Below are positions 12,401 through 21,710 of a stretch of DNA of 64,000 nucleotides, one piece after another (the stretch's first letter is position 1; every line of letters begins with the position of its first letter). This DNA comes from Doris montereyensis (taxonomy: Eukaryota > Mollusca > Gastropoda > Nudibranchia > Dorididae). The notes below the pieces were generated by a model. The model was not told the origin of the DNA, did not search any database, and worked only from the letters and a program-made list of their open reading frames with translations. The stretch lies in assembly GCA_037039925.1 (NCBI GenBank), contig JAXRKP010000203.1, forward strand, positions 38,501-102,500. Direction: 5' to 3'. Made by a program: the position numbers and the translations under genes.

Positions 12401-15400
12401 TAGACTAGTCATCATTGGGTAGACTAGTCTCGTTAGTGATAAGGGCTTTACCTTTCTGATGGCTCAAACTTCTAAAAAATGTGCTACTTGATAATGGCCG
12501 TTTGATGGGGGCTGCTGGTAGGTCCTTCTTTTCTTGCCGTTTCCTCTTTTTTAATTCAGCCCAAGATCACCACTTATGGCGGACTGGGTAAATTTCAATG
12601 AATCAGTTACCAATATGTCTTTCTATCGCCTGGCCGGCATGTGCATTGCGTCATCTTTGTCTCCTTTCCCAAAGTTTTCATCTCCTTTAATATTGTTTGA
12701 TTTATCAGACGAGGCTCCACCAACATGTAACGTCTTTCTCAAAGAAGGAGGTCTAGAGCTGTTCAAGAAGTTACTTGGAGTAACAGAAGGAGAACAGTCT
12801 GATAATCACGTACAAGTTGAAACAAAAATTCTTGGTTTGTTGGTAAGCTCGATTTTGTTTGAGGTTTTGGTTTAAAGGGAAATGATTTCTATTAATTTCT
12901 TGTGCATACTTATGTAACCGCGTTTCATAACTCTGCGTGAGCCGATCTTGAGAAACAGAAAAGATAACCATGATTTGATTTGAAAGTTTTTAGTGTTGTA
13001 TTTATCAGGTGAGGGCTCAAGGATTAGATACAGCTCTACGACACGGGAGATTACGGTTTCTGTCTCATTTGTGTTGTGTGAATTCATGGTCGATGTAAAC
13101 GATTTTTGGGTTTTCGTGTTCAAATGATGTACAGTTGGTGAATCTGAACGTCCTGGGATACAGACTATAAATCCATCTTTGTCTTTTTAAAAGCATATTT
13201 AGGAAAGTTGAAGACTTTTGCTTGACAACCTATTGAAACAGTCATATAAATCATAGGTGGCTTATGTGACTGAAATCACTCTGTCAATAGTCCATATATT
13301 CCAGTTTGTGTATATGAATGAAATGTTGACAACCGTCTCTTTCTCACCAGAACAACATTGCTGAAGTCAAGATGTTGAGGAGTCAATTGATGCAAGAAGA
13401 CTTCATCATGCTCATCAAGTGAGTTGGGTCTAAACACAAGGAAAAGCAAATAATATGCAAATCTTTTGTTTAAATTGCTGAGGTCAATCAAGTCAACATG
13501 CACATTAATGTTTTTCAGGTCAAAGTTTTAAATGTATACATATACGTGTTTGAGTGTGTATGTGTGTGTGTATTTGCGTGTATTTTGTTATTATGTATTT
13601 CCTTGCTTTGTGTATGGACCGCAACATAATTATAATCCTAATCTTATGATTATACTAACTTTTGTATCAACGATGGTTTATGCTTACTTTATTGACACAG
13701 TTTTAAAGTTGGTGATTTTTGCAACTAGGTACTGTTTTATGTGGCTAAAAACTGATATTTTGAACGGGAAAGGAAAGCCGTTTCTCAATTATTCAAACTT
13801 GAATGTCATCACTCTATTCATCTTATGCCTGGTTTCATGACTGGCGTCATTGACATTGTTTTGACTCGTTTCCCAGACAAATGCTCCACGGTAAGCAGAT
13901 AGACGTGACTTACTTTGCTGCCGGGATCCTGGCCCACTTGTGCAGCGACGGCGAGTCGGCCTGGCGGTCCATTTCTGGTTTGTGCAGATCCGACATCCTG
14001 GAAGATCTGGTATGCTTGCAGCGTATTCTTTGTTCTTTTTTATATGCTTTGTTCCTGCTTTTACTTTACATTATTGACTTGTGGGCTGTTGGCGGATGCT
14101 ACTGGTGATTTCTACTTCTGTCCAGCTCTTCTACGTGTCTTTCATCATCGCGTTGTTTCCACAAATTCACCCTTAGTTCACCACATGTGGTAGGCTGGGA
14201 AAATGCTATGGGAATTTATTGGCGTTGGTATTGTGTGGTACCATGGATGTTAATATTGCAGATTAACGTAAGCGGATGCTGCATCAGCTTGAAAATACCC
14301 AAATTCCCTCGGTGACAAATTTTCTTCTTTAATATGCTTTCGTCATGTGGTAGTTCAGAGGCATCAGCCTCTCAATGCAAAGACTGGATTCAAGCCATGG
14401 CGGATGAAAAATATTCAATGTTTGAGTAAAACTCAGCCCCTTGGTCCAGGCAGGTGGATCAACACCAAATCCCATTGGAGATGGAGGATAAAACACTCTG
14501 TGCAAGTTATAGATCCTTTGGCTATTTACAGGGCAGTCCAGGCAAAGTTAAAATTCATACCAAAACCTTAGTTGTCGATGTGCGTAAAAATAGTAAAATC
14601 AAAATCAAGTAAAAAAAGTGGTGTCTGTGCCCTATTTAGAAGTACAGACGTGGTTCTGTGCATTTCTTCATGTGTCAGTTGTGGGCGGTTGGCTGTCATT
14701 GCTGATAGGTCCTAAGTTTTGCCTTTCACTCTTTCACTTATCTTTTATCTTGCTCTTTCCTCTTAATTGGCCCTTAGATCAACATATTTTAGTTTCATTA
14801 ACACAAACAAACCATGAGGTAGTAAGCGGAAAATTCAGGTTTGTACCTAACCCATTTGTTTTACTGCACATTTGATGCAAAAGAATTTGTTGTTAGAAGA
14901 GGTCGTTTTAGTCTCTCATGAGTCTTGTCTCTTTTCTTCCACAGCAAAATGTTGTGTCTCAGTGGGACCAGCCAAAAACGGAGATGGTGGCTTACAGGTA
15001 ACAAGTTCTAAATGTTGTCATAGTGAAAATGTACACTGTGACTTTCAAACTCTCTTCAAAGTGTTATCATAGTGAAAATTTACACTGTGACTTTCAGACT
15101 CATCTTCAAAGTGTTGTCATAGTGAAAATGTACATTGTGACTTTCAGACTCATCTTCAAAATGTTGTCATAGTGAAAATGTACTTTGTGACTTTCAGACT
15201 CATCTTCAAAGTGTTGTCATAGTGCAAATGTACATTGTGACTTTCAGACTCATTTTCAAAATGTTGTCATAGTGAAAATGTACTTTGTGACTTTCAGACT
15301 CATTTTCAAAGTGTTGTCATAGTGCAAATGTACTTTGTGACTTTCAGACTCATTTTCAAAATGTTGTCATAGTGAAATGTACATTGTGACTTTCAGACTC

Positions 15401-18400
15401 ATTTTCAAAATTTGTCATAGTGAAAATGAACATTGTGACTTTCAGACTCATTTTCAAAATGTTGTCATAGTGAAAATGTACATTGTGACTTTCAGACTCA
15501 TTTTCAAAATGTTGTCATAGTGCAAATGTACATTGTGACTTTCAGACTCATTTTCAAAATGTTGTCATCATTGTACTTGGATTGTGACTTTCAGACTCAT
15601 TTTCCAAAATGTTGTCATAGTGCAAATGTACATTTTTTCAGACTCATTTTCGAAAATTTGAACTCATTTTCAAAATTCATAGTGAAAATGTATGTTGCAG
15701 ACTTGCCGTTTTCTCGATTTTGGAACTATCCCCGAAAATTACGAAATTCCGATTTTCCGTTGGCCCATTTTTTGTAATACAACTGCGGTCGTTGCCTGGA
15801 CGGCATTGTTCCGTATATTCGTAGTGTGATTTTTCTTTTAATCAGCCAATAGCAGGATGTCGTGCATATCCAGGATTCATGTTATTATGAGTAATGGTGT
15901 ATCGATTCTTTGCTAATATATTGTTCTCTTTGTCCATTCTTCAGAGTACTCGTGCTGTACTTATTCGAGACTTAAAAAATCGTTGTATGCTTACGTGTTA
16001 TTGAGGCCTACTGCGATACCTAGAGCCTTGAATTTCAAACTGATAAGGCAGCAGGCTTCGCTGATATTCAATGACTTCTTAGATCTAGATCTTAACATCC
16101 TTAGTATTAGGACGTCTAGATATAGGTCTAGAGGATCTGTATCTGTACTTTTAAGTAGATCTAATAGATCTAAATCAAGTCGGAATTAAAATCTTTGAAA
16201 CAATATGACTCTCCCTGCAGCAATGTGCGATTACACGCGTGTCGTCAGAGAGAGAGAGAGAGAGAACTGTCACGTGTGTGTGTGTGTAAAAAAGAGAGAA
16301 ATAGAGAGTATTTTCGTGTGTGTTTCGTGCGATCACGAATGTATGTGAGTGTGTGTGTTAGAGAGGAATGAGCAACAATTTATTAAGTGAAAGGCAAAAG
16401 CAAGGAAGAATAGAGGTTGGATAATAATTGACAGGTATTTCATGCACGTATGTCTGACCGGTTAGTAGGAGTGGGGTGGGTATGTGTGTGTATGAAGAAT
16501 GTGAAAATATGGATAACAATGATTAGCAAGATAAGTGACCTTGTGAGAAAGAGAAGAAAAGTGAGTGTGTCTTCCACTTCCTGTATGTAAACAATGAGTG
16601 GGAAGGAGGCAACTGTAATGCTGATTTAGTACTAGATTTCAGGGTTTTATTGGCACAGTGGGTGGGGGGGGGCTATTATAATGGACATTTTTACTTGGGA
16701 AAAGGCAGAACCAGCGTCCACAATGACCTTATTTTATTATTATTAAGTTTGAGATTAGGCGACCGGCTGACTCTATACCTGAAATCGTTCATGTATCCTG
16801 ATTTTTTTTCCCCAAGATCCTGATTTTTACATTTAGATTCTGATTTTTTAAAATTTGGAGTGGCAGGCCTGATGTTGTGACTTTCAGACTTATCTTTGTC
16901 AGCGGGAAAATGTACATTGTGACTTTCAGACTTATTTCATGTCATTTTCTTGTCTGACTTCTACTCAAATGATCTCAAAAGGTTTTGATTCCTAGCTAGG
17001 GCAGATTTTCTGCGGCTGACCTGTCAGTCAATCAGCTAAATGGGTATCCCTTATTTTCCCAGGGCCAAATGTAAAGTACACTGATAAATTATAATACTAA
17101 GGTAAGGGCAATAACTCTCTTAAGCTTTTGGACTACGCTCGAAAAAATATTAATAGCTAAGAAGTTAAGGACATAATTACTTCAAATGAACTCTATACAT
17201 AGGTTATGTAATATAGCTTTCCTATTGTATTGATAAGGAACGGTTTCGTCAACAATGTAAAATACTCAAGATTTGAGGACCAGTGTAGATGCTTTATCAA
17301 CAGGAGAACCAATATCAAGTGAATTTGGAGAGGAAATAAGACTTTGGAGGACATTAAAAACATCTCTTTCGAAAAATCATGGATCTACTTTGGTGCAATG
17401 CGGGAAATAAGTTATTAATAAAAGCAAATTATCTTTGTTCCCTCCCCCTGTCTTTCTGGCCCCATTTTTCAGTCAGTTTGCCCTTCCTTTGCTGTTTTCA
17501 ATCCCATGGTCTTTCGTTGTAAGACCTTCATTTAGTCAAGTGTTTCTCATTCTTGTTTCTTTTCCTTTGTAGGTCATTCAGTCCGTTCTTCCCCTTCTTC
17601 AAACCCATGACACTCCAATTCAGCTCTGGGCTGTGTGGGCTATCCATCATGTCTGCTCAAAAAATGGTGAGAAACACTTCTTTCTACAGCTTCAAGGCGC
17701 ACACACGCCAAATCCTCAAGCCGACAACACTGAATCCTGGCTTGATGATTACAGCCGTGAGAATGTGCACAAAGAGAAGTCAAGGTTTAATTTATAAGGG
17801 GAAAAGAAAACGTTACGGCAGGGTTAAGTGGTGAAAACTGTCAAACCCAACAGTCAAATGAGGAAAGAAACAAATATATATATGTATGTGCTAGTTTCAC
17901 TGCAAAGGTTCAATCAATTTTCAGTTTAAGACAAATTTATGTCGTGGCGAAGATCAACTTTTAGCCGTCTTGAATGGAGATGATAAAGATTATAAGGGCA
18001 GCCATAAAATACAGAATAAAATCACAGAAAGCTCGAACTCTTATTTTATGTCTGATTTGAATGAAGTATTTTTAAAATGAGCGTGTGTACCATCAAAGAT
18101 CTTTGAGTGGGGTTACCTCACCAAGCAAAAACTCCCTATGTATTGGAATTTAAAAAGTTAGAGAGAGACAAAGAGATAGACAGAGAAAGATGTCTTTCTG
18201 TAAATTCAATTAAATGTGTTTGCTATATTTCTAGTTCATTAACTGTTAAACCAAATCTATTCTTTCTATTTAGATATATATCATTTATAAGATTGCCTTA
18301 TCTCATCTTATATTTTTAGGCTTATCTTATTTTGTCCATTATTTCCTATCTTATTTTATACCGTCTTATTTTATGGTTAATTACTGTTCTGATCTTATAT

Positions 18401-18595
18401 TATTATGTATGGTTTCTCTCCACAGGCCAAAGGTACCTAACTTTGCTAGAGTCAGAAGGTGGCCCAGAGCATATAAGGAACTTGATGCAGCACTGCGATT
18501 CTCAGGTCAAAGCCATTTGCAATGAGATCATTTTGAAACTGGATGAGCACAAGGGGAAACCCCCATTTGTAAATGAAACTGCGATGGGATATTAG
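3485..18595 (+). CDS. ZYG11B: ZYG11B-like CUL2 ubiquitin-ligase substrate receptor, 3' half (11 exons)
   Basis: Exons: 3485-3623, 8485-8661, 9127-9180, 9851-9985, 10133-10274, 12709-12842, 13351-13418, 13877-14009, 14945-14997, 17573-17666 and 18426-18595 (stop TAG). All have AG/GT borders. Together they give 432 codons that match, from memory, about the last 430 residues of the 744-residue human ZYG11B, that is, the end of the leucine-rich half and the armadillo-like repeats. Landmarks include VSGEATEEQI, ENFPNHQQ, LQKNALLTICSDRILQDV, FTLSALWNLTDEAP, GLLNNIAEV, TYFAAGILAHL and QLWAVWAIHHVCSKN. In human ZYG11B the armadillo pocket binds N-terminal glycine degrons for CUL2-based ubiquitination; the pocket words WNLTD and NNIAE are both conserved here. 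ZER1 is a paralogue, but the wording fits ZYG11A/B better. Two single-base phase breaks (near 3620 and 17591) interrupt the frame and are probably sequence errors. The N-terminal exons lie outside the window. Confidence 0.93.
4103..4267. repeat. Left direct repeat flanking the RTE-like LINE
   Basis: From AGGGTTGTAACTGAT to the G-run ending at 4267, this segment is repeated at 7660-7857 on the other side of the LINE. About ten differences are spread over the first 145 bases. It is best read as a very long target-site duplication. The alternative is a sequence that belongs to the element end or to a pre-existing repeat. Confidence 0.7.
4268..7659 (+). mobile_element. RTE-like non-LTR retrotransposon (endonuclease plus reverse transcriptase), decayed
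   Basis: About 3.39 kb, same strand as ZYG11B, inside its first visible intron. A GC-richer 5' leader runs to about 4750. The endonuclease follows in pieces, with IGTWNVKTL (about 4755), GLCEMRW, GDWNAKIG (about 5175), IDYILVRRR (about 5377) and DHELVMM. The reverse transcriptase comes next: QAGFRAGRST, FIDFKKAFD (about 6565), GVRQGCLLSP (about 6737) and RFADD (about 6866). A C-terminal EDRKEWRRLA segment precedes a short GAGA-rich tail. At least six frame breaks make it inactive. Size, single endonuclease-RT layout and short simple tail suit the RTE group, the source of proteins annotated 'craniofacial development protein 2-like'; the exact clade is not provable by eye. Confidence 0.85.
7660..7857. 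repeat. Right direct repeat flanking the RTE-like LINE
   Basis: This is the partner of 4103-4267. It shares AGGGTTGTAACTGAT, CACAACAAGAATCTTACTC, ACTCAGGGAATTTAATATTA and GTGTTTGGGAT, and also ends in a run of G. It is about 30 bases longer because of T-rich expansion just before the G-run. Confidence 0.7.
7860..8484. other. Pyrimidine-rich intron stretch before ZYG11B exon 2
   Basis: From about 7978 to 8285 the plus strand is almost only C and T (TTCTT/CTCTC runs), so open frames here are low complexity. A hammerhead-like word pair (CTGACGA and GAAAC) sits at 8353-8375. The acceptor TTTTCTAG at 8477-8484 ends the intron. No gene is visible. Confidence 0.6.
11140..12445. repeat. 74-bp tandem array (about 17 copies) in a ZYG11B intron
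   Basis: The unit runs TTAGGGATAAGAACTTTACC, then TTTGTTGGTGTTCAAACGAT, then TGTAGGCTAGCATCATTGGG, then TAGACTAGTCTACG, 74 bases in all. Most copies are nearly identical; a few have deletions, and the edges are degenerate. Each unit holds the palindromes GCTAGC and ACTAGT. The array lies between the exons ending at 10274 and starting at 12709, which split the Asp codon of the WNLTD degron-pocket word. No coding function is seen. Confidence 0.9.
14345..14612 (+). mobile_element. SINE family 1, tRNA-derived
   Basis: The head resembles a tRNA (AGAGGCATCAGCCTCTCAA, then GGATTCAAGCC as B box). The family core GGTCCAGGCAGGTGGATC, the body and a tail TAGTAAAATCAAAATCAA follow. It lies in the intron between ZYG11B exons 13877-14009 and 14945-14997, in the sense orientation. 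Confidence 0.65.
15000..15690. repeat. 50-bp tandem array (about 14 copies) next to a splice donor
   Basis: The unit is TGTTGTCATAGTGAAAATGT, then ACATTGTGACTTTCAGACTC, then ATCTTCAAAA. The array begins within a few bases of the ZYG11B donor at 14998 and decays after 15640. Two stray half-units occur at about 16868-16935, so the array once extended further or was broken by an insertion. Every unit carries CTTTCAG, a splice-acceptor-like word. Confidence 0.88.
16244..16375. repeat. GA and TG microsatellites
   Basis: (GA)n at 16245-16265 is followed by GTGTGTGTGTGTG and AGAGAGAAATAGAGAG, with more GTGTGTG near 16350. This is a simple low-complexity block inside a ZYG11B intron. Confidence 0.7.
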
Positions 18596-18665
18596 TGAAA
18601 ATGGGGGGAAATGGACACGTCATGCGTTTTCAAGGAACTATGTATTATATATTTTTCTGTATGAA

Positions 18666-18671
18666 AATAAA
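18666..18671 (+). terminator. Polyadenylation signal AATAAA of the ZYG11B-like gene
   Basis: A canonical AATAAA lies 71 bases after the stop codon at 18593-18595. It would give a very short 3' UTR. Cleavage is expected 10-30 bases downstream. Confidence 0.6.
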
Positions 18672-19189
18672 AAAACATTTGACCAAGAACTCATGGTCAA
18701 AGCAGTGTGAACATACATGCATTTGAGTTCAAATGTGATGCTACTATTACTCCCATAATTTATACATACGTGTCTATATTTTAACATTGTTCTTCGAGCC
18801 ATTTGTACAGCTCTGCATGGTAAAGGTAATGTGTCATTTGTGTTGTGCAGCTTATCAATTTCAAACAGAATTTTAAAAAGTTATTCGTCTGTGTATGCTG
18901 ACTAAAACGGATTTCAATGTTTGAATTTTAAAGCTGGAGACGAGAAAACAGAAAGTCAGGGTGACCGTGGCCAAGCTTTGCCACGGAAGTCTCCATAAAA
19001 TGATGCTGCTTAATTTGACCCTGCGAGTCGTTCGCTGTCCTTTGCTAATCATTGTATGAAGCAGAATATATTTTCATGTTGACGTTTAAGTCTTAATTTT
19101 TGTATACACTTCATTCATGCCATTTGTATCCTTTCATCATTTCGTATGTTTTGCCTCTTCTCATCGAACTGTAGAATGTAGAAGAGGTA

Positions 19190-19572
19190 CAATGAAACTC
19201 GAAAGTAGCGAGCTCGGAAATAACGCGAACTCGCGAATGAGGTGATCAATCTAAAGCCCCCGTTTTTACCTCTTCTTTAAGTCAATAAAAATGCCTCGTC
19301 AATAGCGAGACCAAAACGATAGCTGACATTTGGTGAAGGGAATGAAAAATGAGGGGAAGGGAAGGCGTGCCCTTGTACGTAAAATCTCCAACGTATCTAT
19401 AAGCGGTTGATCAGCATTCCTGTCAAGAGAAGTACCCAATAAAATGTCTGTCTTCTCTACTGACATGAGTAGCATGCAAGTACATCTACATTGCTATTCG
19501 AGACGGCTTGGAAATAGCAAGATTTTGTGGTCGAGTCAGTCCTGGCGATTTCGCTTCTTCTGAGTTTCACTG
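19190..19572. mobile_element. pogo/Tigger-like MITE with TA target duplication
   Basis: The left end CAATGAAACTCGAAAGTAGC and the reverse complement of the right end, CAGTGAAACTCAGAAGAAGC, match as terminal inverted repeats. Both ends abut TA (19188-19189 and 19573-19574), the target duplication of Tc1/mariner/pogo elements. At 383 bp with no transposase frame it is non-autonomous. Confidence 0.65.
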
Positions 19573-20874
19573 TACTGGGATATTTATCCCAATGTCTGTG
19601 CATCACTTGTTTATTGATGTCTAGCATTGAGTGTAAACAAAATATGTTTCTCGCAAAGTACGTGTACATAATTTCACACAGTGGTATGAGCATGTGCATA
19701 TTCCTGATTTTACAAAACACGATTTTTACGTTGACTCTTCCTGTTACACAAGTATGTATCAATTGCAAATGAAAATTTAAAATGGGTTATGCTATTTCCC
19801 CCCCCTGAGTAGAATGGTATGTTAAAACATTTTGAGCTAATGTTGATTGCTTAGACATGTAGAGATTATAGTCACATGTGAATAGATTCTGTTAATTTAG
19901 GATAAAAGACAAAACAAACCAGAAAATGCAATAATAGTAAGACAGTAAGTTATAAATAAGTATTTGTTAGTGTCATATATATATAAAAATGAGAAATAAA
20001 TATATGTGGCAGTACATCAAATTGACATGAAATTTCAGGTGAGAATTTTTTTAGAATTCCTTTCATTTTGTCATTTGTTTTAGTCCTTGCATTTGTTATT
20101 GTTTGGTTTTTATCTGTAAGCAAGCTGATACAATCATTATTCATGTGCATTTCCAGGGCTACCAAATACTACAACACTTTTGGAATCAGTAGAAAAATTA
20201 GGTCTCCCAAATAGATCTATCATTTTTACTGATGCCCCGTTATTTAAACACATTTTTTTTTTAATTTGCCAATTAATTAAGCAAGGTTGTCTTTGGACGA
20301 TTTGACTGCAAGATACTACGAAGTCGGGAAAGTACTGTGCTGCCTAGAGTCCGATGGATACAAAATGTTTATCAGCTGGGTAAATTGATTTGCTGATTTT
20401 TTGATAAATTTGGCCCTGACATGTCGCCACACATCCTTTGGGGAGGCGAAATTTGCTGTTGATGTGGTTGAATAAAATTTGCCATAAAGTTTGCTTAAAC
20501 TTAATTTTCAGTGTAGAGCCTTGGGCCACTTGTATTTCCATGGTTAGCGTGTGTAGAACAACACTTATATCGAGTGCTATGTAATGTTGTCCCAAACTTT
20601 TAAAACAAAAGTCTGATACGTGTATTTCAATGGAATTTGAATTTGAACATGAAATTTCCTTCTTTTTCATTATTCATATTGTCGTGATGTACCACAATTT
20701 GGTTGAAGAATTGAGAAGACCCATAGATAATTATTGATGGAAAATCAGTTGAGGATTGTTGAATAAGCAAGAAGGTTCACTGCTGGTTTTAATTATGAAA
20801 TTCTCCTTCTACATACAGCACTAGATTGACAACAATGATAACCACCCATATCGTATAAGCAGCTGCTCAAGCAC

Positions 20875-21190
20875 TTAACATCAATAACCACCAATTGCAT
20901 ACGACGTCGATAATCACCAATCACATGATATTCGCTACCACCTGATTACATATGATATCAAAGATCACCCAAATACATGACATTAACGACCACCCAATTA
21001 CATATATGACATTAACGATGACCCAATTACATATGACATCAATGACCCAATTACGTATAACATTAACAACGACCCAATTAATGTGACATCAACTTCAACT
21101 ACACCCGATCACATATGACATCAACTACACCCAATCACATATGACAACAACGACCCAATCACATATGACAACCACTACCCTACTAAATGC
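20875..21190. repeat. Degenerate ~27-bp minisatellite
   Basis: Words of the form ACCCAATTACATATGACATC recur roughly every 25-30 bases with substitutions and length changes, about ten times. No hidden frame or structure is evident. Confidence 0.6.
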
Positions 21191-21324
21191 ACTTCCTCAC
21201 TAGTTCAGACAGAATTGAGTCTTACTTTCAAAATACTGGTACATGTGTAAACCTTTTGTCTTTTGTGGAAAGACCTCAATTGAATTTCTCTATTACAGTT
21301 ACAATCATAACACTGCAGTGAAAC

Positions 21325-21710
21325 AACAAAAATGTGAACAGACTGCCTTGCTAGTAATGTAGTAGAAGAAGTAGAATGGCCTCATAGTCACAGTCAATAA
21401 AGACACTTGCCCTTAAATAACACACAAAAATGTGAACAGACTGCCTTGCTAGTAATGTAGTAGAAGAAGTAGAATGGCCTCAGAGTCACAGTCAATAAAG
21501 ACGCTTGCCCTTTAAATATAAATAACACACAAAAATGGGAACTGACTGCCTTGCTAGTAATGTAGTAGAAGAATGGCCTCACAGTCACAGTTAAAGACGC
21601 TTGCCCTTAAATATAAATAACACACAAAAATGGGAACAGACTGCCTTGCTAGTAATGTAGTAGAAGAATGGCCTCACAGTCACAGTTAGTAAAGACGCTT
21701 GCCCTTAAAT
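21325..21710. repeat. ~95-105-bp tandem repeat (4 copies)
   Basis: Four units share GTGAACAGACTGCCTTGCTA, GTAGTAGAAG, AATGGCCTCA and CTTGCCCTTAAAT. LINE A interrupts the array at 21711. A fifth unit resumes beyond LINE A at about 25025-25130, and a fragment adjoins LINE B at 27850-27905. The LINE therefore landed inside a local satellite. Confidence 0.75.

Larger units (their letters stand above)
18700..21310. other. Intergenic DNA after ZYG11B
   Basis: No coding exon is recognised. It holds the 383-bp inverted-repeat element at 19190-19572 and the degenerate minisatellite at 20875-21190. The remaining AT-rich sequence shows nothing I can name; open frames are short and unconserved by eye. 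Confidence 0.5.
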
